The position numbers and the translations under genes were made by a program. This document shows, in pieces, positions 22,910 to 23,555 of a stretch of 23,555 bases of DNA. Position 1 is the stretch's first letter. Every line of letters starts with the position of its first letter. The DNA comes from CAZGKW01 sp964526295 (GTDB taxonomy: Bacteria; Planctomycetota; Phycisphaerae; FEN-1346), in contig CAZGKW010000055.1 in NCBI GenBank assembly GCA_964526295.1, positions 1 through 23,555 of the forward strand, in the 5' to 3' direction. Under the pieces are notes generated by a model, which was not told the DNA's origin, ran no database searches, and worked only from the letters and a program-made list of their open reading frames with translations.

Positions 22910-23105
22910 TCACCGGGGTGCCGGCTGTGACCCGCCAAACCACCGCTGCGTCCGCAGGCAGATCCTGACCCGCATCAGCATGACGGGCACCTCGATGAGG
23001 ACCCCGCGACGACGGTGGCCACGGCCGCGCCGGAGGAACGGCCGAAGAGCATCGTGGCCATGGCGATGGCACTTCGAAGTGGTTCGATGTCCCGACTGCC
23101 CCCCG
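22910..23105 (-). pseudogene. Remnant C-terminus of an ACR3-type arsenite permease
   Basis: Read on the minus strand across three frames, the segment gives Gly-Thr-Ser-Asn-His-Phe-Glu-Val, then Ala-Ile-Ala-Met-Ala-Thr-Met-Leu-Phe-Gly-Arg-Ser-Ser-Gly-Ala-Ala, then Gly-Val-Leu-Ile-Glu-Val-Pro-Val-Met-Leu. These three in this order are the C-terminal signature of ACR3 (ArsB/Acr3) arsenite efflux permeases, which export As(III). The last part ends Arg-Thr-Gln-Arg-Trp-Phe and a TGA at 22910-22912. One base appears to be missing near 23070 and two extra bases near 23005-23008, compared with the expected reading. Nothing of the rest of the gene is present: beyond 23105 the other strand's gene starts. 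The gene is dead, or the sequence is wrong here. Confidence 0.7.
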
Positions 23106-23415
23106 ATGGTCGTACCCCGGCGCGGCTACACGCCAACGCGGCCGAGTTGCATCGAGTGCGTCGCGAAGCACTCAGGCGCGGCCATGGTGCTGTTGGCCGA
23201 GCCCAGCGACGTGCCGGACGACGAGGCGTCGCGCAGGACAGGGCTTCTCCCGCCGCCTTCGCGCTATCGGCCACCTATTCGAGGCCGAGGATGAGTCCCA
23301 GGAGCGGCCGGAACTCCACACCGCCATCCTCGACGCCCGCACGGCCTATCAAGCTTTCGGCACGTTCCCTTCCTTTGACAATCTGGCAGTCCTGTTGGGT
23401 ACGCGCCAGGGATGA
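23106..23415 (+). pseudogene. Frameshifted small CxxC protein gene
   Basis: The first frame starts at ATG 23106 and reads Arg-Gly-Tyr-Thr-Pro-Thr-Arg-Pro-Ser-Cys-Ile-Glu-Cys-Val-Ala-Lys-His and Gly-Ala-Ala-Met-Val-Leu-Leu-Ala-Glu. The second frame, from about 23225, reads Leu-Arg-Ala-Ile-Gly-His-Leu-Phe-Glu-Ala-Glu-Asp-Glu-Ser-Gln and Ala-Arg-Thr-Ala-Tyr-Gln-Ala-Phe, ending with TGA 23413-23415. These halves fit one small protein of roughly 100 residues with a CxxC pair and a Gly-His-x-x-Glu-Ala-Glu helix. A similar hypothetical family comes to mind, but I cannot name it. A net one-base shift between about 23190 and 23230 breaks it. No ribosome site is seen. After 23415 I see nothing recognisable to the window's end. 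Confidence 0.5.
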
Positions 23416-23555
23416 CAGGTGGCGCGCGCCCATCTGGTGGCAATGCGTGCGTGGCCGGCATCGCGGCCGAGGACAAGGAACAGGCGAGTCAGGGTCCTTC
23501 TAACACTACAACGCTAAGTTGGCTCAAGAACGGTTATGCTGCAAGTCGATAGCTT

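Overview
The window is about 23.6 kb of GC-rich bacterial DNA and most resembles a planctomycete, probably an uncultured Phycisphaerae-like lineage. This is inference from gene content: a PEP-CTERM sorting tail, a prepilin-type protein of the planctomycete kind, a sulfatase-superfamily enzyme, small lipoproteins, and a nested palindromic repeat of a type I associate with planctomycetes. No rRNA, tRNA, CRISPR array or intact transposase was seen. Several promoters fit the sigma-70 pattern with 16-18 bp spacers. Terminator-like hairpins are strong but lack T-tracts.

Layout. 1-1061: start of a secreted protein (minus strand), a promoter with a long leader, and a start-less remnant of a PEP-CTERM protein. 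1062-4546: a nitroreductase divergent from topA, whose product carries four C-terminal zinc ribbons and an extra cysteine-rich insertion in the core. 4844-5948: a TVP38/DedA-like membrane protein facing a small zinc-ribbon protein. 6275-10414: a secreted protein with a chitobiase C-terminal-like domain, a sulfatase-superfamily enzyme with Thr at the nucleophile position, and a PhnP-like metallo-hydrolase. 10532-12337: a PspC protein and three small membrane or lipoprotein genes. 12472-14753: a PfkB-type sugar kinase divergent from a prepilin-like protein. 15134-16405: a DegT-type aminotransferase.

16701-22453, minus strand, is a respiratory operon. In transcription order it encodes a four-cluster ferredoxin subunit, an NrfD-type membrane subunit, a Tat-exported molybdopterin catalytic subunit, a TorD-type chaperone and a MobB-type cofactor protein. 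Together they would make and mature a periplasmic enzyme exchanging electrons with the quinone pool. Its substrate cannot be read from the sequence.

22454-23555 is decayed. It holds a strong promoter for the operon, a possible broken small gene in its leader, a twice-frameshifted C-terminus of an ACR3 arsenite permease, and a frameshifted small gene. The arsenic gene fragment beside a molybdoenzyme operon raises an arsenic-respiration hypothesis.

The most unusual non-coding signal is a ~100-bp palindromic element present three times (5512-5611, 10446-10544, 12347-12446). Every copy sits between the 3' ends of convergent genes. Two copies supply the stop codon of a neighbouring gene, and one arm position differs between copies as a matched base-pair swap. 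A different nested palindrome fills a fourth convergent junction (14923-15061).
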